Under the pieces are notes generated by a model. The model worked only from the letters and a program-made list of their open reading frames with translations, had not been told where the DNA came from and made no database searches. Shown here one piece after another: positions 1 through 6,892 of a stretch of DNA of 7,027 nucleotides. Position 1 is the first letter of the stretch, and each line of letters opens with the position of its first letter. Source of the stretch: Desulfobacterales bacterium HSG17 (lineage in GTDB: Bacteria; Desulfobacterota; Desulfobacteria; Desulfobacterales; Desulfococcaceae); the NCBI GenBank assembly GCA_030377945.1, contig JAUCGD010000166.1:1-7027 (forward strand), written 5' to 3'. A program made the translations under genes and the position numbers.

Positions 1-1053
1 GCTTCTGTCACATTGAGTATAATAAAATGTCTCGGGTTTGAACAGATTTTTAAGAATGCCTTGACAGGGCTGCTTATGGGTGGAGGTAAGGGCGGGTCTG
101 ATTTTAATCCAAGAGGTAAATCCGATAATGAAATAATGAGTTTTTGCCAGAATTTTATGCTGGAGCTTTCAAAACATATTGGCCCGAATACTGATGTTCC
201 AGCCGGTGATATTGGTGTTGGAACTCGTGAGATAGGCTATCTTTTTGGAATGTACCGACGAATAACAAAATCATTTGAAGGTGTTCTGACTGGTAAAGGA
301 CTTCACTGGGGAGGCAGCTATCTGAGACCGGAAGCTACAGGATATGGGATTGTATATTTTGCTGAAGAAATGCTTAAAAAAATTAATAACAACCTTGATG
401 GAAAACTGGTTACAGTTTCAGGTTTTGGCAACGTTGCATGGGGAGTTGTAAAAAAAGTTAATGAACTTGGCGGAAAAGTCGTAACTCTTTCAGGACCGGA
501 TGGCTTTATCCATGACCCCGATGGTATCATTGGTGAAAAAGTTGATTTTATGCTTAGAATGAGACTTAGCGGGAATGACAGGGTGAAAGATTACGCAGAC
601 AAATACAAGGTAAACTTTTATCCTGAAGAACGCCCCTGGTCAATTCCCTGTGATATTGCATTCCCCTGTGCTACACAGAATGAACTCGATCTTGAAGATG
701 CCAGACAATTGGTGAAAAACAGTGTGCAATGTCTTGTGGAAGGTGCAAATCTACCTGTTACTCTTGAAGCTATGGAGTTTCTGGGAAATGCAGATATTTT
801 GTATGCACCGGCTAAGGCATGTAATGCTGGGGGCGTTGCCTGTTCGTGTTTTGAAATGGCCCAGAATGCAAATTTTATGAACTGGACTGAGGATGAGGTT
901 GATACAAGGCTTCACCAGGTGATGAAACATATCCATGACCAATGCTATGAGACTGCAAGTGATTTCAATAAAAAAGGTAATTATGTGTTTGGGGCGAACG
1001 TAGCTGGCTTCCAGCGAGTGGCAGATGCAATGCTGGATCAGGGTGTGGCTTAA
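1..1053 (+). CDS. gdhA: Glutamate dehydrogenase (hexameric GdhA type), 5'-truncated by window edge
   Basis: Catalyses reversible reductive amination of 2-oxoglutarate to L-glutamate in the cytoplasm, the ammonia-assimilating or glutamate-catabolic link of central nitrogen metabolism. Reading frame 1 is open from base 1 (A-S-V-T-L-S-I-I-K-C-L-G-F-E-Q), which aligns with the internal E. coli GdhA stretch around SILKFLGFEQ. The TTG at 13 is therefore not the start, and roughly 95 N-terminal residues of a family-typical ~447 lie outside. Visible here (numbering from base 1): the substrate/catalytic segment MGGGKGGSDF with catalytic Lys30; PAGDIGVG with the conserved Asp70; the Rossmann fingerprint GFGNV at 141-145; PCATQNELD; and AGGVACSCFEMAQN near the C-terminus. 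The coenzyme loop reads TLSGPDG without an obvious acidic NAD-specifying residue, so NADP(H) use is likely but unproven. The stop TAA is followed at once by a strong hairpin terminator, so the gene ends its transcript. Family assignment is very secure; the symbol is by similarity. Confidence 0.95.
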   Translation, partial: ASVTLSIIKCLGFEQIFKNALTGLLMGGGKGGSDFNPRGKSDNEIMSFCQNFMLELSKHIGPNTDVPAGDIGVGTREIGYLFGMYRRITKSFEGVLTGKGLHWGGSYLRPEATGYGIVYFAEEMLKKINNNLDGKLVTVSGFGNVAWGVVKKVNELGGKVVTLSGPDGFIHDPDGIIGEKVDFMLRMRLSGNDRVKDYADKYKVNFYPEERPWSIPCDIAFPCATQNELDLEDARQLVKNSVQCLVEGANLPVTLEAMEFLGNADILYAPAKACNAGGVACSCFEMAQNANFMNWTEDEVDTRLHQVMKHIHDQCYETASDFNKKGNYVFGANVAGFQRVADAMLDQGVA

Positions 1054-1079
1054 ATTATAACAACTGTTTAAAGCAGGAT

Positions 1080-1117
1080 AAAGGCTGATTGGATTTTCTA
1101 TCCCGTCAGCCTTTTTT
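1080..1117 (+). terminator. Rho-independent terminator of gdhA, probably shared with the convergent gene
   Basis: A 9-bp stem pairs AAAGGCTGA (1080-1088) with TCAGCCTTT (1106-1114). An inner 4-bp stem pairs GGAT (1091-1094) with ATCC (1100-1103) around a 5-base loop, with a small TT/CG internal loop between the stems. A T6 tract (1112-1117) follows on the plus strand, as in an intrinsic terminator. The stop of the minus-strand 135-aa gene (1116-1118) overlaps the T tract. The same hairpin can therefore serve that gene, although its minus-strand tail (TTTATCC) is less T-rich. Confidence 0.85.
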
Positions 1118-1523
1118 ACATATCATCAATATAGGGTTTGATGATCTCAAGCTCATTTGGTCTTATAGGTCTCCAGGAAATAGAATATAGAATTTCAGGG
1201 ACAACTTTTTGATCAGGGTTTAAGCTTGCAACTCTTATTTTATCATCCAGTTCAATCCACATGGTCTTACTGATATTCAGGTTATAGTCCTTTGAGATTC
1301 TTTTGGCAAAATTATGGATATAATTTTTTAATGATGTATTCATGGGTTTTTGAGTTCTGGCATTTTTTAAAAGAACAGCTGTGGAAAAAAGATAGCTGAT
1401 ATTGTCACTATCTGCTCCAAGTTTTACAATTTTAACATGATATGATCCCGGCCACCAGGAAACCGGTTTCTCACCCGAAACTGTCCTGCCATCCCACTCA
1501 TAAATAAAATCATGGAGAATCAT
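1116..1523 (-). CDS. Unrecognised 135-aa protein
   Basis: I do not recognise the family. The protein is soluble-looking, with no signal peptide, membrane segment or cysteine. It is rich in aromatic residues, notably Trp (EWDGR near the start, SWWPGSYHVKIVKLG around 22-36, MWIELDD around 88-94, SWRPIRPNELE near the C-terminus), and alternates beta-like strands with one helix-like stretch (about 65-80). The start is the ATG at 1523, preceded by AAAGGG about 7 bases upstream. Translation looks genuine because of this ribosome site, a promoter-like sequence further upstream and a stop that sits neatly at the convergent terminator. It follows the cupin/GalT-like pair in the same direction with a 135-base gap, so it is probably transcribed on its own or by read-through. 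A lineage-restricted conserved hypothetical is the most honest label. Confidence 0.7.
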   Translation of the reverse strand: MILHDFIYEWDGRTVSGEKPVSWWPGSYHVKIVKLGADSDNISYLFSTAVLLKNARTQKPMNTSLKNYIHNFAKRISKDYNLNISKTMWIELDDKIRVASLNPDQKVVPEILYSISWRPIRPNELEIIKPYIDDM

Positions 1524-1563
1524 TGCATAGCCCTTTTGTTGAAACTGTTACAGGATAGATAAT

Positions 1564-1586
1564 TTTGTCAGATTTTAGGCGACAAA
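1564..1586. repeat. Short inverted repeat in the leader of the 135-aa gene
   Basis: TTTGTC (1564-1569) and GACAAA (1581-1586) form a 6-bp inverted repeat with an 11-base AT-rich spacer. It lies between the predicted promoter (1612-1641) and the start of the 135-aa gene. It could be an operator half-site pair or a weak RNA stem, but arms of this length also arise by chance in AT-rich DNA. Confidence 0.25.
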
Positions 1587-1611
1587 CAATTTTAACCACA
1601 GGCATACATAG

Positions 1612-1641
1612 AGTATCTCGCGGATTAAAATTATTTGTCAA
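1612..1641 (-). promoter_or_regulatory. Predicted sigma-70-type promoter for the 135-aa gene
   Basis: Read on the minus strand, a perfect TTGACA (1641-1636) is separated by 18 bases from GATACT (1617-1612), which matches TATAAT at four of six positions. Initiation near 1605 would leave a leader of about 80 bases. The -35 lies just past the stop codon of the 547-aa gene, where an independent promoter would be expected. Confidence 0.45.
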
Positions 1642-1658
1642 CAAAGAAGCTGGGGAAA

Positions 1659-3302
1659 TTAGCATTCTGTAACCACCTGTCGGCATGCGTGGGCAAAATC
1701 TTCGGGATATACCCCGCTAATCCATCGCAATTGAGCTTCACTGAAAGTAGCTGGTGCATAGGGCAGCCTTGGAATAAATGAATATAACAACTGCTGGTCA
1801 GCATTCTCTGAGTCAAACCGTTTTGAAAATTCTATGGATGTCACAAATTGAGCACCAAGGGATTCAAGGGTTTTAACTGCCAGTAAAATTGCCTTATCCA
1901 GAGAATTCCGCATATTGATATCTGCTTCAAGAATATTACCGCAGGGTATTTTTGGCATAAGCTGCAACTCCCATTCACAGACTTGAGCCTTGGGTACAAA
2001 CAAAATGGTGTAATCATCCTCCATGACAATAAGCGATGATTCTCCTGATTTATTTCCATCAGTTCTTGTATTATTCTTTATGGCATTGAAGTAGTTTGTA
2101 AAAAAGTTTTCTTGTGTGATTTTTTTGTAATCTCGGGTAAAATCATCTATCAAATCGCCGCAGGAGAAAGAATTTATATTGTTATCTGAATCAGTTCTAA
2201 CGTGTTTCGGGATCATGGCGTTTTGCTGGTGAATCATTTGATGGGAAGCATGGAGCCTGTGACCGGACTGGGCATATCCAAATCCAAAATTCCATCCCCA
2301 AAGCGTGGCATTGAATTTTAAGGCAGGTCTGTTTTTTTGTCTGAATCTGTTTTGTATCTTGTTTTTGAGATTTTCAAGTTCATTTTGAGTCATACTTGCC
2401 TGTTTGTGCGGAAAATCAATACCAAGTTCAGATGCAAGCCTTACAAAAGCACGCTGATAATATAAATGGCGTATGCCTTTCATATCTTCATGACAAAGCT
2501 CTTTAGCCTTGTATCTGACAGCATCATTTGCCATGTTGGAAGCAAAATGTCCCCATGGAATATATGAATTTCGTCTTAAATATTCAAAGACATGGGTATT
2601 GCCATCTTCAGAAAGATATTCTCCTGTAATTTCATTGTTACCCTGGACTCCTGGTTTTAATACCAGGGTGTTTTTATAATCATCGGGAAGATATCTGTTA
2701 TTTACGAGAACTTCAAAAAGTTCATGGTCATGGATATCTGGAGCAGTCCTACCAAGTTTGTCTTTTTTATACCCAATTCCAACAGGAGTCTTACGCTGCT
2801 TATCTGTCTGTGTTGTTGAGTCAAAAATAATTTTGCACGATTTTTGTGCAAGGACAATTAACTCTTCTGGATCTGTAGAAGACTGTGCCAGGGCTATCAG
2901 TAATGGATGCGGCAGGATATTTAGAATATGGGTTTTATCTTTCAGACAAGAATTTTTACCCTCTTCCATTTTTTTTAAATTCTGGAACAGCGAGCAGGGC
3001 TCAGGTTTTGGAATGCAAATTTTTTCAGGGTGCTTAGCTTTTATATCAGCCCATGCAGAATTAATATAGGTTGTTCCTCTAAAGGGAAAAGGATTTGCAA
3101 TTTCATAGATAATATCAGCTTGTGGTTCATAAAGTTCCCCTTTGGGAAAATTGACAGCATTCTCAACAACACTACCATCGTCAAGTTGTCCAAGGGATGA
3201 GAAATAATCATGTTCCCTTAAATTCGTGATTTTAAATTCAGGTTTGTGAACACCAACAATAAATCTTGCATTTTTTCCAACACAGGATTTCAGCCTGGTC
3301 AT
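1659..3302 (-). CDS. Uncharacterised 547-aa protein, probably GalT/HIT-superfamily-like
   Basis: No named family is recognised with certainty. The best clue is residues 346-360, SGHRLHASHQMIHQQ. It fits the nucleotidyl-transfer motif of GalT and Ap4A phosphorylase (small residues, then S-x2-H-x-H-x-Q) with Ser353, His358 and Gln360 kept but the first His replaced by Met356. Further similarities follow in GalT-like order: a hydrophobic strand TILFVPKAQVCEWELQLMPK (432-451), recalling the PFWA-WPFE...PK region of GalT, and a C-terminal LYSFIPRLPYAPATFSEAQL then RWISGVYPEDF. An N-terminal half of about 340 residues has CIPKPEPC (96-103) and a His/Asp-rich DIHDHELFEVL (189-199), possible metal ligands. 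There is no signal peptide or membrane segment, so it is cytoplasmic. The ATG at 3302 overlaps the cupin stop as ATGA, with AGGAG about 11 bases upstream, so translation is probably coupled. Superfamily membership is inference; catalysis of phosphorylase or nucleotidyltransferase type is only a possibility. Confidence 0.8.
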   Translation of the reverse strand: MTRLKSCVGKNARFIVGVHKPEFKITNLREHDYFSSLGQLDDGSVVENAVNFPKGELYEPQADIIYEIANPFPFRGTTYINSAWADIKAKHPEKICIPKPEPCSLFQNLKKMEEGKNSCLKDKTHILNILPHPLLIALAQSSTDPEELIVLAQKSCKIIFDSTTQTDKQRKTPVGIGYKKDKLGRTAPDIHDHELFEVLVNNRYLPDDYKNTLVLKPGVQGNNEITGEYLSEDGNTHVFEYLRRNSYIPWGHFASNMANDAVRYKAKELCHEDMKGIRHLYYQRAFVRLASELGIDFPHKQASMTQNELENLKNKIQNRFRQKNRPALKFNATLWGWNFGFGYAQSGHRLHASHQMIHQQNAMIPKHVRTDSDNNINSFSCGDLIDDFTRDYKKITQENFFTNYFNAIKNNTRTDGNKSGESSLIVMEDDYTILFVPKAQVCEWELQLMPKIPCGNILEADINMRNSLDKAILLAVKTLESLGAQFVTSIEFSKRFDSENADQQLLYSFIPRLPYAPATFSEAQLRWISGVYPEDFAHACRQVVTEC

Positions 3303-3649
3303 AGCTCAGGCGCTCCTGACGGGATTAAGCATAAAAAGGTAAAGGTTTGGTCGGATGTGTTCCTGAACTGGTGCTCAATATTTGCGGGAATAAAAACAGC
3401 CGTTCCAGTTGAAACAGGATGCCATTTATCCTCTATGAATACCTCTCCTTTGCCTGAATGAATAAACACTTCATGCTCCCAGTCATGGGTATGTTTTGGA
3501 GTATGACCGTCTTTATCCATTTCAAACATTCTCATGCAAAAGTTTTGTGCACCGTCTTGTTTGCCGATCAAAAGCCTGCCGTTGACATTTTTAACAATTT
3601 CATTATCCATGATGACAGGTGTGATATCTTTAGAGTTGATAATTTTCAT
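3299..3649 (-). CDS. Small single-domain cupin (cupin_2 type)
   Basis: A 116-aa protein that is essentially one cupin beta-barrel. Motif 1 is GHTPKHTHDWEHEVFIHSGKG (48-68), written here by key residues: Gly48, His53, His55, Glu60 and Gly66/68. Motif 2 is TGTAVFIPANIEHQFRN (81-97) with Pro88, His93 and Asn97. The 3-His/1-Glu metal set is complete, so a divalent metal (Fe, Mn, Zn or Ni) is expected. Stand-alone cupins of this size include isomerases, dioxygenases and small-ligand binders, and the sequence does not decide among them. The start ATG at 3649 has an excellent AAGGAG eight bases upstream (3658-3663), and a strong promoter candidate lies about 90 bases further up. Its stop overlaps the start of the 547-aa gene, which makes the two an operon and suggests that they act on the same small molecule. 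No signal peptide, so cytoplasmic. Confidence 0.92.
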   Translation of the reverse strand: MKIINSKDITPVIMDNEIVKNVNGRLLIGKQDGAQNFCMRMFEMDKDGHTPKHTHDWEHEVFIHSGKGEVFIEDKWHPVSTGTAVFIPANIEHQFRNTSDQTFTFLCLIPSGAPEL

Positions 3650-3657
3650 TAGTGTTT

Positions 3658-3663
3658 CTCCTT
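3658..3663 (-). promoter_or_regulatory. Ribosome binding site of the cupin gene
   Basis: AAGGAG on the minus strand, eight bases before the ATG at 3649. A near-consensus Shine-Dalgarno sequence that fixes the start of the cupin. Confidence 0.8.
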
Positions 3664-3739
3664 GTAAAATTTTTGATACTGCCAGCTTTTACTAATTTTC
3701 TATTTGACCACCTGCAAAATAAGGAAATACCATGGAGAA

Positions 3740-3768
3740 AATATGCTATTAATTTGTTGTTTTGTCAA
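3740..3768 (-). promoter_or_regulatory. Predicted sigma-70-type promoter of the cupin/GalT-like operon
   Basis: On the minus strand a perfect TTGACA (3768-3763) is followed after exactly 17 bases by CATATT (3745-3740), a four-of-six match to TATAAT. Initiation near 3733 gives a leader of about 80 bases to the cupin start. It sits in the 217-base gap between this operon and the fusion gene, which otherwise shows only AT-rich sequence and one weak hairpin. Confidence 0.5.
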
Positions 3769-3807
3769 TGAAGCATGAGTGTATCTGGATATTTGCCATA
3801 AGATAAA

Positions 3808-3825
3808 CACCCTTCCTCTGGGGTG
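3808..3825 (-). terminator. Possible weak terminator after the kinase/phospho-lyase gene
   Basis: CACCC and GGGTG (3808-3812 with 3821-3825) make a five-bp GC-rich stem with an 8-base loop. On the minus strand it is followed by GTTTATCTTAT. It lies about 42 bases after the stop of the fusion gene. The stem is short and the T tract broken, so this is only a candidate. Confidence 0.3.
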
Positions 3826-3866
3826 ACTACATATTTTAGTTAAGAAATCCTCTAGTGTTATTTGTT

Positions 3867-6848
3867 TTATAACCCTATTAAGAATTGGGCTTCATCCAGC
3901 ACCTTGTCCATCACCTCAAGGATGTAATCAATATCTTCATCCTCAATGGTCATAGGGGGTCTTATCTTTAAGATGTTGTCATAGGGACCTTCACTGCCCA
4001 TCAGAATCCGGTGTTTGCGCATACGGTTTTTAACGTAATCTGCCAAAGCGGTTCCGGGTTCACGGGTCTGCAGGTTCTTCACCAGATCAAGGCCGATAAA
4101 AAGCCCGTAGCCGCGAACATCTCCCACGATCTTATATTTTTTCTGCAAACCGTGCAGCCCTGCCAGAAGTTTATCCCCCATCTGTTTGGCATTTTTCTGC
4201 AACTGTTCATCTTCAACAATGTTGAATACCTCAAGACCTGTACGGCATGACAAGGTGGAACCGCCAAAAGTGGAGAAAAACTCAGGCCCTTTAGCAAAAC
4301 TGTCGGCAATCTTTTTTGTAGTGACCACAACACCCAAGGGATGGCCGTTGCCTATGGGTTTGCCCAGAACGACAATGTCGGGAACAGCGTCCTGCTGCTC
4401 AAAACCAAAGAAATAGTCGCCAAGGCGTCCCAAACCCGTTTGCACTTCATCGGCAATGCAGACACCGCCTGCTTTCCGAATTTTTTCATAAACAGCCGGC
4501 AAATAGCCTTTTGGAGGGATGATCTGGCCGCCAACGCTGGGGAAAGTTTCTGCAATAAATCCAGCTAATTTTCCGTCGCAGGCATTTATGTTGTCAAGGG
4601 CCTCATCTACCATATCCGCATACTTTTGTGCGATGTCTGCCTTGCCACGTCGGAAACGGCCGCGGTAGTCGTCAGCCACCTCAATCAGGTGCACCCAGTC
4701 CGAGGGACCGACCCCTCCTTTGGAGTTAAACTTGTAAGCCGAGATATCAATACAGCCAGTGGTGTTTCCGTGATACCCGTGATTCGGGGTGATCATATCC
4801 TTACCGCCGGAATGAGCACGGGCAAGCCGTAAAGACAACTCGTTGGCTTCAGAACCTGAGTTGACAAAAAAGCATACAGACAGCAGTTCAGGCATATAGG
4901 AAGCAATCTTTTCGGCAAAGGTTATCTGGGCCGGATGAAGATAGCGGGTGTTGCTGTTCATGCGCTGCAACTGGTCGGCGGCAACTGCCTGGATGCGGGG
5001 ATGGGCATGGCCCACGTGGGGGACGTTGTTATAACTGTCCAAAAAGGGTCTCCCCCACTCGTCAAACAGGTGGGTTTTCCAGCCGCGCAGGAACATGACA
5101 GGGTCGGTGTAGGTCAGTGACAGGTTCTGCCCGAACCTTGCCTTTCGTTCGGCCAGTATCCTGACCTTAGAAGGCGGCCGGTAAGCAAGCTTTTCATCAT
5201 CAAGGTTCAGTATGGCCGCCGGGTTGGGATAAAGCATAGACCAGAAGTTAAGTTCATCTGGATCCACGGCGCCTGGCCAGTTGGGATCGGTATTGATCAG
5301 ACCTGTCTGAAAGTGCAGGTGCGGCGCCCATCCGCCGTTGTGCTGTTGTTGGCCGAGGGCAGCAATGGTCTGCCCTTTCTCAATGAGCTGTCCCTCAGTG
5401 AGTGCTCCAATCGATTCCGGGTTCAGATGGCCGTAAAGGGTGAAAAAGGGAGCGCCCTTTTCGATTTCGTGGCGAAGGATGACAAGACCACCATAATCCA
5501 GGTTATCCTTTCGGTTCTCAACGGCTTCCACCGTGGCGTTCAACGGCGCGTGAATCCTTGTACCGGCCGGGGCAAAAATATCCACACCGATATGGACTGT
5601 TCTGCGGTTGCTGGTCTTAAAAGGCCCTTTGTAAAAGGCCTTGTCCGTGTAAATCAGGCGGGGTTCAGCGTAATATCCTAAATGAAATCCCATGCATTCA
5701 ACGCCAAGGGTTGCGGCCTCCTCAGAAGTCAAATCGAATGGATTCTGCGGCAGGGTGCTGTCGGCTACGGACAGGTTGACGCGGGGCAGAGTATTCAGGG
5801 GCCGGTTTAAAACCTGCGCAAAGCACCCGCGGTTTTCATCCAGCCATTGCACTACCGATGGGGCGCTGTCATTTACCCCGAAGCCGCAAGCTACGCGCAG
5901 GCGGGCTGCAATCAGATGCGGGCTGACCTTCCGGGACTCCAGAAATGCCCAGGCAGGTCCCTGGGAAATCAGGACGTAGGGATCATGGGGGTTCTCCTGG
6001 GCCATCATTGTGGAGTTAACCACGGAAACGGCCAGGCGCAGGCGCAAAAGGGGCCAGATCATGTCGATTTCTTTGGGGGATAGAGAGTAAGCGCTGTTAA
6101 ACCCCTTTACCAAATTTTCCAATGCACTTTCCGGGTCTGGGTAATCCAATACCACATAGGCAGCTGCAATGGCCAGGTCGCAGACCACTGGAGCCGAACA
6201 CATATCCCCTAAATCAATGATCCCTGAGATGGCAGGAGAATCGTGCAAGCTGCCAGTCACCAGAATATTGTAATCATTGATATCGTTGTGAATGGCCTGG
6301 CAGGGTAGGGCATCAAGATCCGCCTTGATTCCTGCAAAATCATCCAGAATTTGTCTAATTATCTTTTGCCGGGTTGCATCAGCAATGATTTCCAGATTAT
6401 CTGCAATCCAGTCACCAGAGGGCAGGTGCCATTTAAATTCCCGGTAAAGCCCGGAATGATCAAAAGCTGTCAATGCATTATCTATTGTACCAATGGTTTC
6501 TCCAAGCTTGAGGATAAGGTCACGAGTCTTGGGTTTAAATTCAGCCCAGGTTTTTCCATCAAGGTTTTCAAGTACCCAGAGAATCCGGTCACAGCCTTTG
6601 TCGTCTTTGCATGTTTCAAAGAGCTGGCCTTTTTGGGATGGTATAACAAGCGGCAAAGAAAAGGTGCGAAGGTGATTCAGTGCACAGCACTGCAGGTCCA
6701 CAAAATTGGCTTTACAACCTTTTCGCATCACTTTGAGAATATGCGTGGAATTAATCCGAAAATTTAGATCATACTCGCCGTCAAGTTGCGTAAAGCTGCC
6801 TTTTATGCCCCAGAGGTCTCGAACTGCCTGCTGCCAGTATTTTGTCAT
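3867..6848 (-). CDS. Trifunctional fusion: APH/hydroxylysine-kinase-like kinase + M23 metallopeptidase + class III PLP phospho-lyase
   Basis: A 993-aa protein in three modules. (a) Residues 1-310: APH-fold kinase like animal hydroxylysine kinase, with the catalytic loop HNDINDYN (His187, Asp189, Asn194) and the metal motif IIDLGD (Asp212). (b) About 385-535: LytM/M23 peptidase with all expected ligands, HIGVD (His419, Asp423), YGH (His474) and HLH (His510, His512). (c) About 566-989: fold-type I aminotransferase-like enzyme with NSGSEAN, ADEVQTGLGR (PLP-contacting Asp800) and GKPIGNGHPLG (Schiff-base Lys830). The last motif, the STFGGSTLSC stretch and the C-terminal DVRGYGLFIGLDLV and LKIRPPM resemble AGXT2L1/AGXT2L2, which eliminate phosphate and ammonia from phosphoethanolamine or 5-phosphohydroxylysine. 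A kinase-then-lyase pathway on an amino-alcohol is inferred; the substrate is unknown. No signal peptide is seen, which is odd for a peptidase domain. The start chosen is the ATG at 6848, which has GGAG six bases upstream and where kinase homology begins. A GTG at 6935 and an ATG at 6860 are open in frame but lack ribosome sites. G+C is higher than in the neighbours, most in modules b and c. Confidence 0.95.
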   Translation of the reverse strand: MTKYWQQAVRDLWGIKGSFTQLDGEYDLNFRINSTHILKVMRKGCKANFVDLQCCALNHLRTFSLPLVIPSQKGQLFETCKDDKGCDRILWVLENLDGKTWAEFKPKTRDLILKLGETIGTIDNALTAFDHSGLYREFKWHLPSGDWIADNLEIIADATRQKIIRQILDDFAGIKADLDALPCQAIHNDINDYNILVTGSLHDSPAISGIIDLGDMCSAPVVCDLAIAAAYVVLDYPDPESALENLVKGFNSAYSLSPKEIDMIWPLLRLRLAVSVVNSTMMAQENPHDPYVLISQGPAWAFLESRKVSPHLIAARLRVACGFGVNDSAPSVVQWLDENRGCFAQVLNRPLNTLPRVNLSVADSTLPQNPFDLTSEEAATLGVECMGFHLGYYAEPRLIYTDKAFYKGPFKTSNRRTVHIGVDIFAPAGTRIHAPLNATVEAVENRKDNLDYGGLVILRHEIEKGAPFFTLYGHLNPESIGALTEGQLIEKGQTIAALGQQQHNGGWAPHLHFQTGLINTDPNWPGAVDPDELNFWSMLYPNPAAILNLDDEKLAYRPPSKVRILAERKARFGQNLSLTYTDPVMFLRGWKTHLFDEWGRPFLDSYNNVPHVGHAHPRIQAVAADQLQRMNSNTRYLHPAQITFAEKIASYMPELLSVCFFVNSGSEANELSLRLARAHSGGKDMITPNHGYHGNTTGCIDISAYKFNSKGGVGPSDWVHLIEVADDYRGRFRRGKADIAQKYADMVDEALDNINACDGKLAGFIAETFPSVGGQIIPPKGYLPAVYEKIRKAGGVCIADEVQTGLGRLGDYFFGFEQQDAVPDIVVLGKPIGNGHPLGVVVTTKKIADSFAKGPEFFSTFGGSTLSCRTGLEVFNIVEDEQLQKNAKQMGDKLLAGLHGLQKKYKIVGDVRGYGLFIGLDLVKNLQTREPGTALADYVKNRMRKHRILMGSEGPYDNILKIRPPMTIEDEDIDYILEVMDKVLDEAQFLIGL
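4090..4152 (-). repeat. Partner arm of the 63-bp inverted repeat, inside the phospho-lyase domain
   Basis: This arm lies in frame in the C-terminal part of the fusion gene (residues about 899-919 of the 993-aa form) in uninterrupted, well-conserved family sequence. It is evidently the original, and 6965-7027 is the copy. The arms are about 2.8 kb apart. Confidence 0.9.
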
Positions 6849-6854
6849 ACGTTT

Positions 6855-6858
6855 CTCC
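6855..6858 (-). promoter_or_regulatory. Ribosome binding site that fixes the start of the fusion gene
   Basis: GGAG on the minus strand lies six bases before the ATG at 6848. The in-frame ATG at 6860 overlaps this site and is preceded by pyrimidine-rich sequence, and the GTG at 6935 lies within the probable tail of the previous gene. The 6848 start is therefore preferred, giving 993 rather than 1022 residues. Confidence 0.7.
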
Positions 6859-6892
6859 ATAAGGGAAAAGATTAAAACTTTTTTTGATATAT

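Noticed and set aside
13..1053. Glutamate dehydrogenase starting at the TTG at 13
   Set aside because: The frame is open to base 1 and the residues before the TTG align with the middle of GdhA, so the gene is cut by the window edge.
2758..3069. 103-codon plus-strand open frame opposite the 547-aa gene
   Set aside because: Low-complexity antisense reading with no ribosome site; the minus-strand gene is translationally coupled and continuous.
5313..5681. 122-codon plus-strand open frame opposite the peptidase region
   Set aside because: Antisense shadow of the M23 module, which has intact motifs; no family resemblance of its own.
6351..6767. 138-codon plus-strand open frame opposite the kinase region
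   Set aside because: Antisense shadow of the conserved kinase domain.
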